Assembly: GCA_031296755.1 (NCBI GenBank)
Contig: JAUMMZ010000014.1
Span: 1 to 55,058, forward strand
Source of the DNA: Collinsella sp.
Lineage (GTDB): Bacteria > Actinomycetota > Coriobacteriia > Coriobacteriales > Coriobacteriaceae
DNA: 55,058 nt
Direction: 5' to 3'
Shown here piece after piece: positions 32,094 through 40,454 of this stretch. Both the position numbers and the translations under genes were made by a program. Numbering within the stretch: the stretch's first letter is position 1; each line of letters starts with the position of its first letter. The notes beneath the pieces were generated by a model. The model searched no databases and was not told the DNA's origin. It saw nothing but the letters and a program-made list of their open reading frames with translations.

Positions 32094-33509
32094 ATGGCAG
32101 ACTACAAAAAGACAGCGGAAGGAGTGCTCGCGGCAATTGGCGGGGCGGCCAACGTGGCGTTTGCCACGCACTGTGTGACGCGCCTTAGGTTCAACCTTGC
32201 CGATCAGGCGCTCGTTGACCGTGATGCGGTCCGCGCGGTACCTGGTGTTTTGGGGGAGCAATACTCTGGAGAGCAGTATCAGGTCATCATTGGCCCCACG
32301 GTCACCCATGTGTACAACGAAGTTTGCGAGGTCGGTGGCATCGAGCATCAGGCTGCTGTCGACGAGAACCTCGATTCGCAGTCGACGGAAGCTGAAAAGC
32401 AGCCTCTTACGCCGGCGCGCGTCGGTAACGCCATCCTTGACGCGCTGACTGGCTGCCTCACGCCGGTCATCCCCATGCTTGTTGCGGGCGGCTTGGTCAA
32501 GTTGATCCTCATGATCCTGGGCCCGTCCGCATTGGGCCTGGTCCAGGAGGGAAGCGATCTATTCAAGCTGCTCACCTTTGTTGGTGACGCAGGGTTCTAC
32601 TTCTTGCCCATGGCGGTTGCATATACGGGATCGAAGAAGTTCGGTTCCAACACCGTGATCTCTGTGTTCATTGCCGGCATCATGCTGCATCCGACGATGG
32701 CGGAAATCGTGGCAGCCGGTAAGCCCTTCACCGTTTACGGGATACCCATGTGGCTTACCACGTATGGATCCACCGTATTCCCGATGATTCTCATCACCGC
32801 CGTGCAGGCACAGGTGGAAAAGCTGCTCAATCGCATCATCCCCGATCAAGTTCACCTCTTGTTCGTTCCCGTGCTCACCGTTCTTGCCATGACTCCGGTT
32901 GCCCTCTGCGTCCTTGGTCCTTGCGGCGCCATTATGGGTGTTGCGATTGAGTCCGCCCTCATGTGGGTTCACGATGTCCTCGGTCCGGTTGGAATCGCCC
33001 TTATCGGCGCGCTGTTCATGCCGCTTGTTGCCACGGGTATGCATCTTCCCATCATCGTGTTGGGCATGAGCACCCTTGCGACCCAAGGATATGAAAATGT
33101 CATTTTTGTCATGGGTGCTGCTTCCACGTTTGCTTCGATCGCTTGCGGCCTTGGCTTTCTCATTAAGGCCAAGACTGCCGAGGACCGCGAGCTCGGACTT
33201 AGCTGCTTCATTACCCAGGCACTCGTGGGAGTTGGTGAGCCGACCATCTTTGGCATCCTGCTTCGCTATCCGCGTGTACTGGCGTATCAGGCAATCGGCA
33301 CGTTTGTGGGCACGCTGTACGCGGCGATCATGGGTGTCACCTGCTACGCTCCGCTCTATACGAATTTCACCGTGGTTCTCGAGTTTATCGGGGGAGATAG
33401 CATGGCAAACTTCGTGCATGCCTGCATCTCCGGTGGCATCGGCTTTGTTGTAACGCTTGCGCTTATTATGATTCTCGGTGTTGAGGGCAACAAGAGTCGC
33501 CAGTCTTAG
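32094..33509 (+). CDS. PTS EIIBC, sucrose/beta-glucoside (Glc) family
   Basis: 471 residues. The EIIB domain holds the phosphorylated cysteine in FATHCVTRLRF (Cys27). EIIC begins near residue 110 and has about ten membrane helices, with GMHLPIIVLGMSTLA and LVGVGEPTIFGILLRYPRV conserved in sucrose, trehalose and beta-glucoside transporters. No EIIA domain is attached, so a separate EIIA-Glc must serve it. The pairing with GH32 and fructokinase downstream favours sucrose or a derivative. ATG 32094 follows AAAGGAGAC. Gene symbol withheld because substrate is inferred. Confidence 0.9.
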   Translation: MADYKKTAEGVLAAIGGAANVAFATHCVTRLRFNLADQALVDRDAVRAVPGVLGEQYSGEQYQVIIGPTVTHVYNEVCEVGGIEHQAAVDENLDSQSTEAEKQPLTPARVGNAILDALTGCLTPVIPMLVAGGLVKLILMILGPSALGLVQEGSDLFKLLTFVGDAGFYFLPMAVAYTGSKKFGSNTVISVFIAGIMLHPTMAEIVAAGKPFTVYGIPMWLTTYGSTVFPMILITAVQAQVEKLLNRIIPDQVHLLFVPVLTVLAMTPVALCVLGPCGAIMGVAIESALMWVHDVLGPVGIALIGALFMPLVATGMHLPIIVLGMSTLATQGYENVIFVMGAASTFASIACGLGFLIKAKTAEDRELGLSCFITQALVGVGEPTIFGILLRYPRVLAYQAIGTFVGTLYAAIMGVTCYAPLYTNFTVVLEFIGGDSMANFVHACISGGIGFVVTLALIMILGVEGNKSRQS

Positions 33510-33521
33510 AGGTGTGTTGTG

Positions 33522-33556
33522 GCGCCCGATTTGCGAATGCGCATTTCGGGCGCTTT
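33522..33556 (+). terminator. Hairpin between PTS and MBL genes
   Basis: GCGCCCGA (33522-33529) pairs with TCGGGCGC (33546-33553), with further pairs in between, followed by TTT. It lies 12 bases after the PTS stop. The T-run is short, so partial termination that lowers downstream expression is likely. Confidence 0.5.
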
Positions 33557-33613
33557 ATGTTCGTTGCGTCGCGGCACATGATGAGCTTGGTTTCCGTGGG
33601 AGGGTGATTTCCC

Positions 33614-34465
33614 GTGAGTTATACGGTGATTCGTATTGGTGTCAGGATGTATCGCATCGTCGATCCTCTTGGCGTAGCCATGTATCTTGTTTGCGGCTCG
33701 CGCCGTGCCGCTCTTTTGGACACGGGGTGTGGCGTGCCCGGGCTCGCTGCCGTTGTTCGGCAGATTACCAACTTGCCGGTCACAGTGCTTCTTTCTCACG
33801 GGCATGTCGACCATGCGATGGGGGCGGGAGAGTTTGGCTCGGCACATATGAACCTGATGGATCTTCCGGTGTATCGCGCCCACGCCGCTATTTCTTATCG
33901 CCAGCGATTTGTCGCTGGATGCGGATTTTCGAACATTGAGCTCGAGCCCCATCTTGAGGAGCGGGCATTGAAGCCCCTGCGCGGAGGCGATGTGTTCGAC
34001 CTTGGCGGGGTTACCGTTGAGGCGTACGCCGTTCCAGGGCACACTCACGGATCCATGATTTTTTTGGTGCCGGAGGAACGCGCTGCCATGTTCGGCGACG
34101 CATGTGGGCCGGGGACGATTTTGCTTGAGGATTGGTCCACCGATGTGAAGACCTATCGGAGGGCCCTCGAGAGCGTGCGCGTGCTGGATGGTCGCTATGA
34201 TCGCATCGTGCGAAATCACGGTACCTACGAATCGCCGGTCTTCTTGCTGGAGACGGTGATTGAGGTATGTGACGCAATTTTATCGGGTCATGACGATCGC
34301 GTGCCGCTTCCGCCGTCGTGCATGGATCTGTTGCCTCGTCCGGCCGCCCTGCCTGCGTATCGCGCCATACGAACAATGGTGACTCGTCAAGGTGAAGTCC
34401 GCGTGGATGGGCGCGAAGGTAACGTGAGCTATCGTGCCGACAAGGCTCCGCAGGGAAGGGGATAG
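33614..34465 (+). CDS. Metallo-beta-lactamase-fold hydrolase
   Basis: 283 residues from a GTG start with GGGAGGG upstream. The metal motif is LLSHGHVDHAMG (His62, His64, Asp66, His67); later AVPGHTHGSMIFLV, MFGDACG and VRNHGTYESP give the other ligands. The family includes glyoxalase II, lactonases and esterases, so the exact substrate is open. In an operon with two esterases and a deacetylase it may open a lactone or remove a substituent from the sugar. It ends 4 bases before the ChbG-like gene. Confidence 0.85.
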   Translation: MSYTVIRIGVRMYRIVDPLGVAMYLVCGSRRAALLDTGCGVPGLAAVVRQITNLPVTVLLSHGHVDHAMGAGEFGSAHMNLMDLPVYRAHAAISYRQRFVAGCGFSNIELEPHLEERALKPLRGGDVFDLGGVTVEAYAVPGHTHGSMIFLVPEERAAMFGDACGPGTILLEDWSTDVKTYRRALESVRVLDGRYDRIVRNHGTYESPVFLLETVIEVCDAILSGHDDRVPLPPSCMDLLPRPAALPAYRAIRTMVTRQGEVRVDGREGNVSYRADKAPQGRG

Positions 34466-34469
34466 GAAC

Positions 34470-35228
34470 ATGTCAAAAAGATTGCTGGTCAGAGCTGATG
34501 ATCTGGGATTTAGCGAAGCGGTCAATTATGGGATTGAGCGCACCTTGCATACGGGAATCGTGCGCAGCGTCGGCGTTATGGCAAACATGCCCGCAGCGGA
34601 GCATGGTGTAAGGTTGCTGTCCGGTCATGATGTCGCAGTCGGTCTACATGCGTGCATTAGCGCCGGCGAGCCACTATCTGATTCGAGCCTTGTGCCGTCA
34701 CTTGTGGAGTCAACTGGGCAGTTCCACGGAAGCGCCGCGTATAGAGCGGTCGAGGAAGATTTCGTTTCATTTGAAGAGGCATACCGGGAGATTCGTTTGC
34801 AGGTCGATCAACTTAAGTCTTTACTTGGACGACTCCCGGATTATATTGACATTCATGCCGTGCTTTCACCGTCATTTATGAGGGCGGCGGCAGCCGTTGC
34901 CGAGGAGCTCGGACTGCCTGTAAGCTTGTTGCCCGATCGCGGTTGTGACTCAATGAGGGTCGGCGGTTCGATTGTTCGTGTTTTGCCGATGCGCCCTGCC
35001 GCCTCTGTTCAAGATGCGCGCAAGCATTTTCTCGATGGCGCGGCGTCCATCAGTTTAGGGGAGACTGCAATGGCGATTTGCCATCCAGGGTACCTCGATG
35101 CTTACATCATGGAGCACTCTTCGCTTACGGAAAGCCGAACTTACGAAGCTGAGGCACTGAGTAGCGCCGGCATGATCGATCAACTTGCGCGGCTTGGAAT
35201 CGAATTGATTGATTATCGAGTTTTATAG
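34470..35228 (+). CDS. ChbG/HpnK (YdjC) family sugar deacetylase
   Basis: 252 residues. MSKRLLVRADDLGFSEAVNY has the metal aspartates (Asp10/Asp11); VGLHACISAGEPL and YIDIHAVLSPSF supply histidines of the same site, and AICHPGYLD the C-terminal conserved His. The family deacetylates N-acetylated or otherwise acetylated oligosaccharides (chitobiose in E. coli). ATG 34470 follows AGGA and is 4 bases after the MBL stop. Last gene of the first sugar operon. A 187-bp gap with no clear terminator separates it from the GH32 gene. Confidence 0.88.
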   Translation: MSKRLLVRADDLGFSEAVNYGIERTLHTGIVRSVGVMANMPAAEHGVRLLSGHDVAVGLHACISAGEPLSDSSLVPSLVESTGQFHGSAAYRAVEEDFVSFEEAYREIRLQVDQLKSLLGRLPDYIDIHAVLSPSFMRAAAAVAEELGLPVSLLPDRGCDSMRVGGSIVRVLPMRPAASVQDARKHFLDGAASISLGETAMAICHPGYLDAYIMEHSSLTESRTYEAEALSSAGMIDQLARLGIELIDYRVL

Positions 35229-35415
35229 CTTCAATTCGGTATGTCACGGATGATGACGCTGCACTGTGCTCGGTTCGGTGGGGCATCATGGTTGAGTCTT
35301 TGCGTTTGAGGGAGCGGCGATGAGTGCCTCGAAAATAGTCCAAGGCGCTGCCCCGTATCCGCACCGCGCCACGTCCTCACGCACCTGAAGACGAATCACA
35401 CGAGAAAGGACCTTC

Positions 35416-36993
35416 ATGGCCAACGCACTTCAACGCGACTTGATGCAGCTGGTGAAGGCTGCCGAGGACGCCGCGTCGCGCAGGCCGCGCACCTGGGCCC
35501 AGACGTATCACTTGATGCCACCCGTGGGATGGCTCAACGATCCCAACGGTCTGTACCAGAAGGACGGCGTCTTTCACGCGTACTTCCAATATGCCCCCTT
35601 TGACGTCGAGGGCGGCGTCAAGATGTGGGGTCATAGCACGAGCTCCGACTTGGTGAGTTGGACGTACGAGGGCTGCGCGCTGTACCCCGACGAGCCGTTC
35701 GATTGCCATGGCGTGTACTCGGGCTCCGCACTTGTGCTCGACGACCACGTGAGCGTGTTTTACACCGGCAATGTCAAGCTTCCCGATGGGAATGGCGCCT
35801 ACGACTACATCAACACGGGGCGTGAGGGAAATACTGTTATGGTGGATACCGCCGACGGCGAGACGTTCGGCGAGAAGCGCCTTCTGCTCGGCAATGCGGA
35901 CTATCCAGCTGACCTCTCCTGCCACGTGCGCGATCCCAAAGTATGGCGCGCGGACGCCCCGTGCGGCAGGTACCTCATGGTGCTGGGGGCGCGCCGCCGT
36001 GGGGCTGCGGAGGAGGCCGGACCCGCAAAGGACTTCGTCCCGGCCTCGCCATCGCCCCGGCGCGAGCTCTTCGTGCGCTGCCATGGCGCCAGCTGCGAGC
36101 GCGATGCCGGAGAGGTGCTCGTGTACGCCTCGGACGAACTTCAGACATGGAGGCTGCAGAACAGGATCCAGTCCTCGGAGCGCTTCGGTTTCATGTGGGA
36201 GTGCCCCGATTATTTTGAGCTCGATGCTCTTCAGGTGCTCTCGTTCTCACCGCAGGGCCTTTTTGGCGGCGACTGGGAGCACCGCAACGTGTACCAGTCG
36301 GGCTACGTGCCCTTTGCGGGCGACATCTGCGGGCGTTATGAGCTGGGGACGTTCCGCTTGTGGGACGCCGGATTCGACTTTTACGCTCCCCAGACTTTCG
36401 TGGCCGAGGATGGCCGCCGCATCCTCATGGGCTGGATGGGCATGCCCGAAGACGCCACCTACGGTAACGACCCGACGATCGTCGAGGGCTGGCAGCACTG
36501 TTTCACGGTGCCTCGTGAGCTCACGGCAGGGAATGGGGGCGTTGTGCTCCAGCGGCCCGTGCGCGAGCTCGCGTCCCTGCGCGGGCAGGCGCATCGAGCT
36601 GTGGATGAGCTGCACCTCGACGTGATACCGACGGCATGCGATATTGCGCTCGAGGACGTGGGCGATGAGATGCATGTGGTCCTGGGAGAGGAGCTCGAAC
36701 TATTCGTGACTTGCGATCCGGACGAGAGGCTCATGCGGTTCGTGATGCGTTTCCGTGATGCCGGTCGCAATGCTGCCAGTTGCGGGCGCACGGAGCGCTG
36801 GGAGCGCGTCAATGCCGTGCGGTCGGTGCGCATTTTGGTCGATACGTCTTCGGTTGAGGTCTTTGTGAATGACGGTGAGCTCGTCATGAGCACACGCTGG
36901 TACCCGAGGAGCCGCTCGTGTGCCATCAGGGTGCCAGGCGCGCGCATCACGTGCTGGGAATTGAGCGCCAACGGGGAAAAGGGGGAGCTATGA
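35416..36993 (+). CDS. scrB: GH32 sucrose-6-phosphate hydrolase
   Basis: 525 residues. The three GH32 motifs are present: GWLNDPNG with nucleophile Asp42, VRDPKVW with Asp173, and WECPDYFEL with the acid/base Glu262. A beta-sandwich domain forms the last 150 residues (VRSVRILVDTSSVEVFVNDG). No signal peptide, so it is the intracellular enzyme that splits sucrose-6-phosphate from the PTS into glucose-6-phosphate and fructose. An unusual insertion of about 35 Ala/Pro/Arg-rich residues lies between the second and third motif (about 194-230). AGAAAGGACC precedes the ATG. It overlaps the fructokinase by 4 bases. Confidence 0.92.
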   Translation: MANALQRDLMQLVKAAEDAASRRPRTWAQTYHLMPPVGWLNDPNGLYQKDGVFHAYFQYAPFDVEGGVKMWGHSTSSDLVSWTYEGCALYPDEPFDCHGVYSGSALVLDDHVSVFYTGNVKLPDGNGAYDYINTGREGNTVMVDTADGETFGEKRLLLGNADYPADLSCHVRDPKVWRADAPCGRYLMVLGARRRGAAEEAGPAKDFVPASPSPRRELFVRCHGASCERDAGEVLVYASDELQTWRLQNRIQSSERFGFMWECPDYFELDALQVLSFSPQGLFGGDWEHRNVYQSGYVPFAGDICGRYELGTFRLWDAGFDFYAPQTFVAEDGRRILMGWMGMPEDATYGNDPTIVEGWQHCFTVPRELTAGNGGVVLQRPVRELASLRGQAHRAVDELHLDVIPTACDIALEDVGDEMHVVLGEELELFVTCDPDERLMRFVMRFRDAGRNAASCGRTERWERVNAVRSVRILVDTSSVEVFVNDGELVMSTRWYPRSRSCAIRVPGARITCWELSANGEKGEL

Positions 36994-37883
36994 GTCGTTT
37001 GCTGGGTGCCCTTGAGATGGGCGGGACGAAGATGGTGTGCGCGACTGGTCGCGCAGACGGGGAGATCGTGGAGCGCGTCCGAATCGACACCGCGGATCCT
37101 ACCTCGACGCTGGAGGCGTGCGGGGCTTGGTTCGCTGAGCGCGGCGTGGAGGCCCTGGGTGTGGGTGCCTTTGGGCCCACCGATGTCGACCCGGCGTTGC
37201 CTCATTTTGGATGCATGCTCACGACTCCCAAGCCCGGCTGGTCGAACGTCGATGTCCTCGGCGCCCTGCGCTCCGTCATCGATGTCCCGGTTGGCTACGA
37301 CACCGACGTCAACGCGGCATGCTTGGGCGAGGCCGTGTATGGGTGCGCCCGTGGCCTGCGCGACGTTCTTTACCTCACGATTGGCACGGGTGTGGGGGCC
37401 GGCGTGCTGGTGGAGGGCAATCTGCTTCATGGCGCGATGCATCCCGAGGCGGGCCACATCCCGCTTACGCGCGACCCAGCCGACCCGATGCCCTCCGGCG
37501 TGTCCGCCTGCCCGTTCCACACGAACTGCCTTGAGGGCCTCGCGTGCGGCCCGTCCCTGTGGAAGCGCTGGGGCGATCCCGTCGCGGCTGGCGTGGCGGA
37601 CGACCCGGGCAAGGTCGCGCTCATCGGCGGGTATCTCGGTCAGGCGCTCGCGATGTTCGTGTTGTGCTACATGCCCCGCAAGATCGTCATCGGCGGGGGC
37701 GTGGGCGATCACCTGCCGTTGCTGCCGCCAGCCCGCATCAAGCTTGCGGAGCTGCTCAACGGCTATCTCGCCATTCCCGAGATGGATGATCTCGATGCCT
37801 ACGTCGTCGGTAATTCGCTCGATGGCGACCAGGGGATCTTGGGCTGTCTGGAGCTCGCGCGGCGCGCGCTTGGGGAGAACTAG
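36990..37883 (+). CDS. scrK: ROK-family fructokinase
   Basis: 297 residues. LLGALEMGGTKMVCATG is the ATP phosphate motif, YDTDVNAACLGEAVYG holds the catalytic aspartate and LTIGTGVGAGVLVEG the second phosphate loop. HPEAGHIPLTRDP followed by CPFHTNCLEGL is the His/Cys zinc site in its fructokinase version. It phosphorylates the fructose released by the GH32 enzyme with which it overlaps (ATGA). Length fits the family. The same frame stays open for 72 codons after the TAG stop. Confidence 0.92.
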   Translation: MSRLLGALEMGGTKMVCATGRADGEIVERVRIDTADPTSTLEACGAWFAERGVEALGVGAFGPTDVDPALPHFGCMLTTPKPGWSNVDVLGALRSVIDVPVGYDTDVNAACLGEAVYGCARGLRDVLYLTIGTGVGAGVLVEGNLLHGAMHPEAGHIPLTRDPADPMPSGVSACPFHTNCLEGLACGPSLWKRWGDPVAAGVADDPGKVALIGGYLGQALAMFVLCYMPRKIVIGGGVGDHLPLLPPARIKLAELLNGYLAIPEMDDLDAYVVGNSLDGDQGILGCLELARRALGEN

Positions 37884-38101
37884 GCTCGCGCGGGCGCGCA
37901 GGAGGCGGCGGGTTCGTCGCCGCTGCGCTGGCCTGAGATATGTGGTGACCCTCAGGATTATCTCGACGATGAAAGGGCAGTCGCAACGATGCTGTCCCAG
38001 CTTGAGCTTGAGGCTCGCTACGCGGGGGGCTCGGCTGCGACCGCCCATTTTGTGTACGCTGATCATGCCAATGAAGTCATCGAACGCCGTGGCCTGGCAT
38101 A
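37884..38101 (+). other. Open frame directly after the fructokinase stop
   Basis: After TAG 37881-37883 the same frame continues to TAA 38099-38101 with natural codons (SSPLRWPEICGDPQDYLDDE, then RAVATMLSQLELEARYAGG). An internal ATG at 37988 with AAAGGGC upstream would give 37 residues. It may be a remnant of a lost gene, a small gene, or a read-through extension. Not recognised. Confidence 0.3.
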
Positions 38102-38116
38102 AGAAGGGGACATCGT

Positions 38117-38146
38117 TGCTAAAAAGCCCCGTCCCAAATGAGCTAC
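38117..38146. repeat. Intergenic repeat, GCCCCGTCCC type, copy 2
   Basis: TTGCTAAAAAGCCCCGTCCC followed by AAATGAGCTAC. Relatives are at 28354-28383 and, inverted, 54868-54893. It overlaps the last codon of the ModE-type gene, just as copy 1 lies near a remnant of the same kind of gene end. Confidence 0.6.
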
Positions 38147-38490
38147 TTTTCGGTGATGGTGGCAATGAGGGTGTAGGCCCGGGTTGCTATGACGTTGTTG
38201 ATCTCGGCCTGCAGCGTTTCGTAGACCTCGATGGCGCGCTCGCCGGCGGGGGTGAGCGATGATCCGCGGGCGCCGTCTCGCTCGATGAGTTTGCAGCCCA
38301 GCTGACCTTCGGCCTCATTCACGATGCGCCAGGCCTTGGAATACGCCATGCCCATGCTCTTGGCGGCGCGGTTGAGCGAGTGCTCGCGGGCTATGCCTTG
38401 CAGCAGCAAGACGCAGCCGTGGCCGAAGACGCCCGGCAAATCCTTGTCGCACGCTTGAATGACCAACTTTGCCGTCGTCTTGTACTCCAT
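38143..38490 (-). CDS. ModE-type winged-helix regulator
   Basis: 115 residues consisting only of the LysR/ModE-type winged helix: GCVLLLQGIAREHSLNRAAK, then SMGMAYSKAWRIVNEAEGQL and GSSLTPAGERAIEVYETLQ. No molybdate-binding TOBE domain follows. Small proteins of this kind regulate neighbouring genes in response to an unknown signal. Start ATG 38490 has GGAG just before it; GTG 38499 is possible. It is divergent from guaB. An inverted repeat GTTTGC-tgg-GCAAAC in the shared region may be its site. Confidence 0.85.
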   Translation of the reverse strand: MEYKTTAKLVIQACDKDLPGVFGHGCVLLLQGIAREHSLNRAAKSMGMAYSKAWRIVNEAEGQLGCKLIERDGARGSSLTPAGERAIEVYETLQAEINNVIATRAYTLIATITEK

Positions 38491-38515
38491 GTGCTCCACG
38501 TCTCCCCGCTAAAGT

Positions 38516-38530
38516 GTTTGCTGGGCAAAC
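38516..38530. promoter_or_regulatory. Inverted repeat GTTTGC-tgg-GCAAAC
   Basis: Perfect 6-bp arms 26 bases upstream of the ModE-type start, between the divergent regulator and guaB. A likely operator by position. Confidence 0.4.
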
Positions 38531-38575
38531 GCAAAGCCTGCGTCAAACCCTCGTGTGCTCTTCTTAAATCATGCA

Positions 38576-38604
38576 TTGTAGCAGTCAAAGTGCGTTAAGA
38601 TACT
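38576..38604 (+). promoter_or_regulatory. Putative guaB promoter
   Basis: TTGTAG (38576-38581), a 17-base spacer and GATACT (38599-38604), each matching four of six consensus bases. About 80 bases to the guaB ATG. Confidence 0.45.
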
Positions 38605-38683
38605 TCCCCAGTATTGGGCGCCCAAGGTTGGGCTGGGTCCTACGAGGCCTGCAGCCGACCGGTCGCATGGAAAAAGGAGAAAC

Positions 38684-40195
38684 ATGGCTACGTTCTTTCC
38701 CGGTGAGTCCCACACGTTTTCGGAGTATCTGCTGGTCCCTGGTTACTCGTCCTCGCAGTGCATCCCCAACAACGTCTCTCTCAAGACGCCGCTAACCCGC
38801 TTTAAGCGCGGTGAGAAGCCGGCAATCACCCTGAACATCCCCATGGTTTCCGCCATCATGCAGTCCGTCTCGGGCGTCGACATGGGTGTCGCGCTCGCTA
38901 CCGAGGGTGGCCTGTCCTTCATTTACGGTTCCCAGAGCGCCGAGTCCGAGGCCGCTATGGTCAAGGCCGTCAAGGATCACAAGGCTGGCTTCGTTCAGTC
39001 CGATTCCACGCTGACTCCCGACATGACCATGGAGCAGGTCATCGAGCTCAAGGACAAGACCGGTCACTCCACCATGCCGGTTACCGACGACGGCACCCCC
39101 AAGGGCAAGCTCCTGGGTATCGTCACCAGCCGAGATTACCGCCCCAGCCGCGATGACCACCAGAAGAAGGTCTCTGAGTTCATGACCCCGCGTGAGCAGC
39201 TCATCGTGGGCGACAAGAATATCAGCCTCAAGGTTGCCAACGACGTTATCTGGGACAACAAGCTCAACGCCCTGCCCATCGTCGACGACAACGATCACCT
39301 CATGGGCATCGTCTTCCGCAAGGACTACGACAGCCACAAGACCAACCCCAACGAGCTGCTCGATAGCGACAAGCGCTACATGGTCGGCGCCGGTATCAAC
39401 ACCCGCGACTATGCTGAGCGCGTGCCGCTGCTCATCGAGGCCGGTGCCGACGTCCTGTGCATCGACTCCTCCGAGGGCTTCAGCGAGTGGCAGAAGCGCA
39501 CCATCGAGTGGATTCGCGCCAACTACGGCGAGGACGTCAAGGTGGGTGCCGGCAACGTCGTCGACGCCGAGGGCTTCCGCTTCCTGGCCGACTGCGGCGC
39601 CGACTTCATCAAGGTCGGTATCGGCGGCGGCTCCATCTGCATTACCCGCGAGACCAAGGGCATCGGCCGCGGCCAGGCCACAGCGCTGATCGACGTCTGC
39701 CGCGCTCGCGATGAGTACTACGAGGAGACCGGCATCTACGTGCCCGTGTGCTCCGACGGTGGCATCGTCTACGACTACCACATGACGCTCGCCCTTGCCA
39801 TGGGTGCCGACTTTATGATGCTGGGCCGTTACTTCGCCCGCTTCGACGAGAGCCCGACCGAGCGCGTCAACGTCAACGGCCAGTACATGAAGGAGTACTG
39901 GGGCGAGGGCTCTGCGCGTGCCCGCAACTGGCAGCGCTACGACCTGGGCGGCGCCGCGAAGCTCAGCTTCGTCGAGGGCGTCGACTCCTACGTCCCGTAC
40001 GCCGGTTCTCTCAAGGACGGCGTGGGCGGCACGCTCTACAAGGTCAAGTCCACGATGTGCAACTGCGGTGCCCTCTCGATCCCCGAGCTCCAGGAAAAGG
40101 CACGCCTGACCCTGGTCAGCTCGACCTCGATCGTCGAAGGCGGCGCCCACGATGTTGTGGTGAAAGACTCTCAGCAGTCTGTGTCTTATCGATAA
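38684..40195 (+). CDS. guaB: IMP dehydrogenase
   Basis: 503 residues with all IMPDH parts: the barrel start (LNIPMVSAIMQSVSGVDMG), two CBS modules (about 100-220) and the catalytic loop IGGGSICITRETKG with Cys319. The flap region ends ARARNWQRYDLGG. It turns IMP into XMP, the committed step to guanine nucleotides. AAAAAGGAGAAAC before the ATG is a strong ribosome site. Single gene with its own promoter and terminator. Confidence 0.95.
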   Translation: MATFFPGESHTFSEYLLVPGYSSSQCIPNNVSLKTPLTRFKRGEKPAITLNIPMVSAIMQSVSGVDMGVALATEGGLSFIYGSQSAESEAAMVKAVKDHKAGFVQSDSTLTPDMTMEQVIELKDKTGHSTMPVTDDGTPKGKLLGIVTSRDYRPSRDDHQKKVSEFMTPREQLIVGDKNISLKVANDVIWDNKLNALPIVDDNDHLMGIVFRKDYDSHKTNPNELLDSDKRYMVGAGINTRDYAERVPLLIEAGADVLCIDSSEGFSEWQKRTIEWIRANYGEDVKVGAGNVVDAEGFRFLADCGADFIKVGIGGGSICITRETKGIGRGQATALIDVCRARDEYYEETGIYVPVCSDGGIVYDYHMTLALAMGADFMMLGRYFARFDESPTERVNVNGQYMKEYWGEGSARARNWQRYDLGGAAKLSFVEGVDSYVPYAGSLKDGVGGTLYKVKSTMCNCGALSIPELQEKARLTLVSSTSIVEGGAHDVVVKDSQQSVSYR

Positions 40196-40243
40196 AGTTA
40201 GAGCTGCATATAAAGGTTGAGTTACAACCACGTTATTTAGATA

Positions 40244-40278
40244 AAGCGAGATGCCTGCAAGTCGCAGGCATCTCGCTT
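40244..40278 (+). terminator. guaB terminator
   Basis: A 15-bp perfect stem (AAGCGAGATGCCTGC at 40244-40258 with 40264-40278) and an AAGTC loop, followed by the T-rich GTTGTATTT. Symmetric enough to work from both sides. Confidence 0.75.
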
Positions 40279-40308
40279 GTTGTATTTGCTATCATCAGTC
40301 AAGTTAAC

Positions 40309-40439
40309 CTTAGGGTCGGTCGGCTTGGCTTTGTTCGCTACAAGTTCCGCACGCAAAGAAGAGCACTTAATGTGCTCTTCGTCTTGCGCAGGACTGTCCG
40401 CAGTAGCGAATAAAGCCAAGCCGACCGACCCCAGCTAAG
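40309..40439 (+). promoter_or_regulatory. Very long inverted repeat in the leuS leader
   Basis: GGGTCGGTCGGCTTGGCTTT begins the left arm (40313-40341), which is complementary to 40403-40431 at 28 of 29 positions; CTTA/TAAG pairs add to the outside. Inside is a second stem: GAAGAGCAC (40358-40366) with GTGCTCTTC (40372-40380), extended by CGCAA/TTGCG. The structure ends 12 bases before the leuS ribosome site (AAAGGAGC). No T-run, so it is not a terminator; T-box consensus elements are absent. It could be an RNA control element of leuS or a small palindromic insertion. Confidence 0.6.
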
Positions 40440-40454
40440 ATTAAAGGAGCTGAT

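Noticed and set aside
38792..40231. 479-codon open frame antisense to guaB
   Set aside because: Shadow of guaB; Val/Leu/Asp/Gly-rich with no recognisable motif.
40309..40439. T-box riboswitch for leuS
   Set aside because: No T-box consensus, no AG bulge or specifier loop visible, and no terminator with a T-run.
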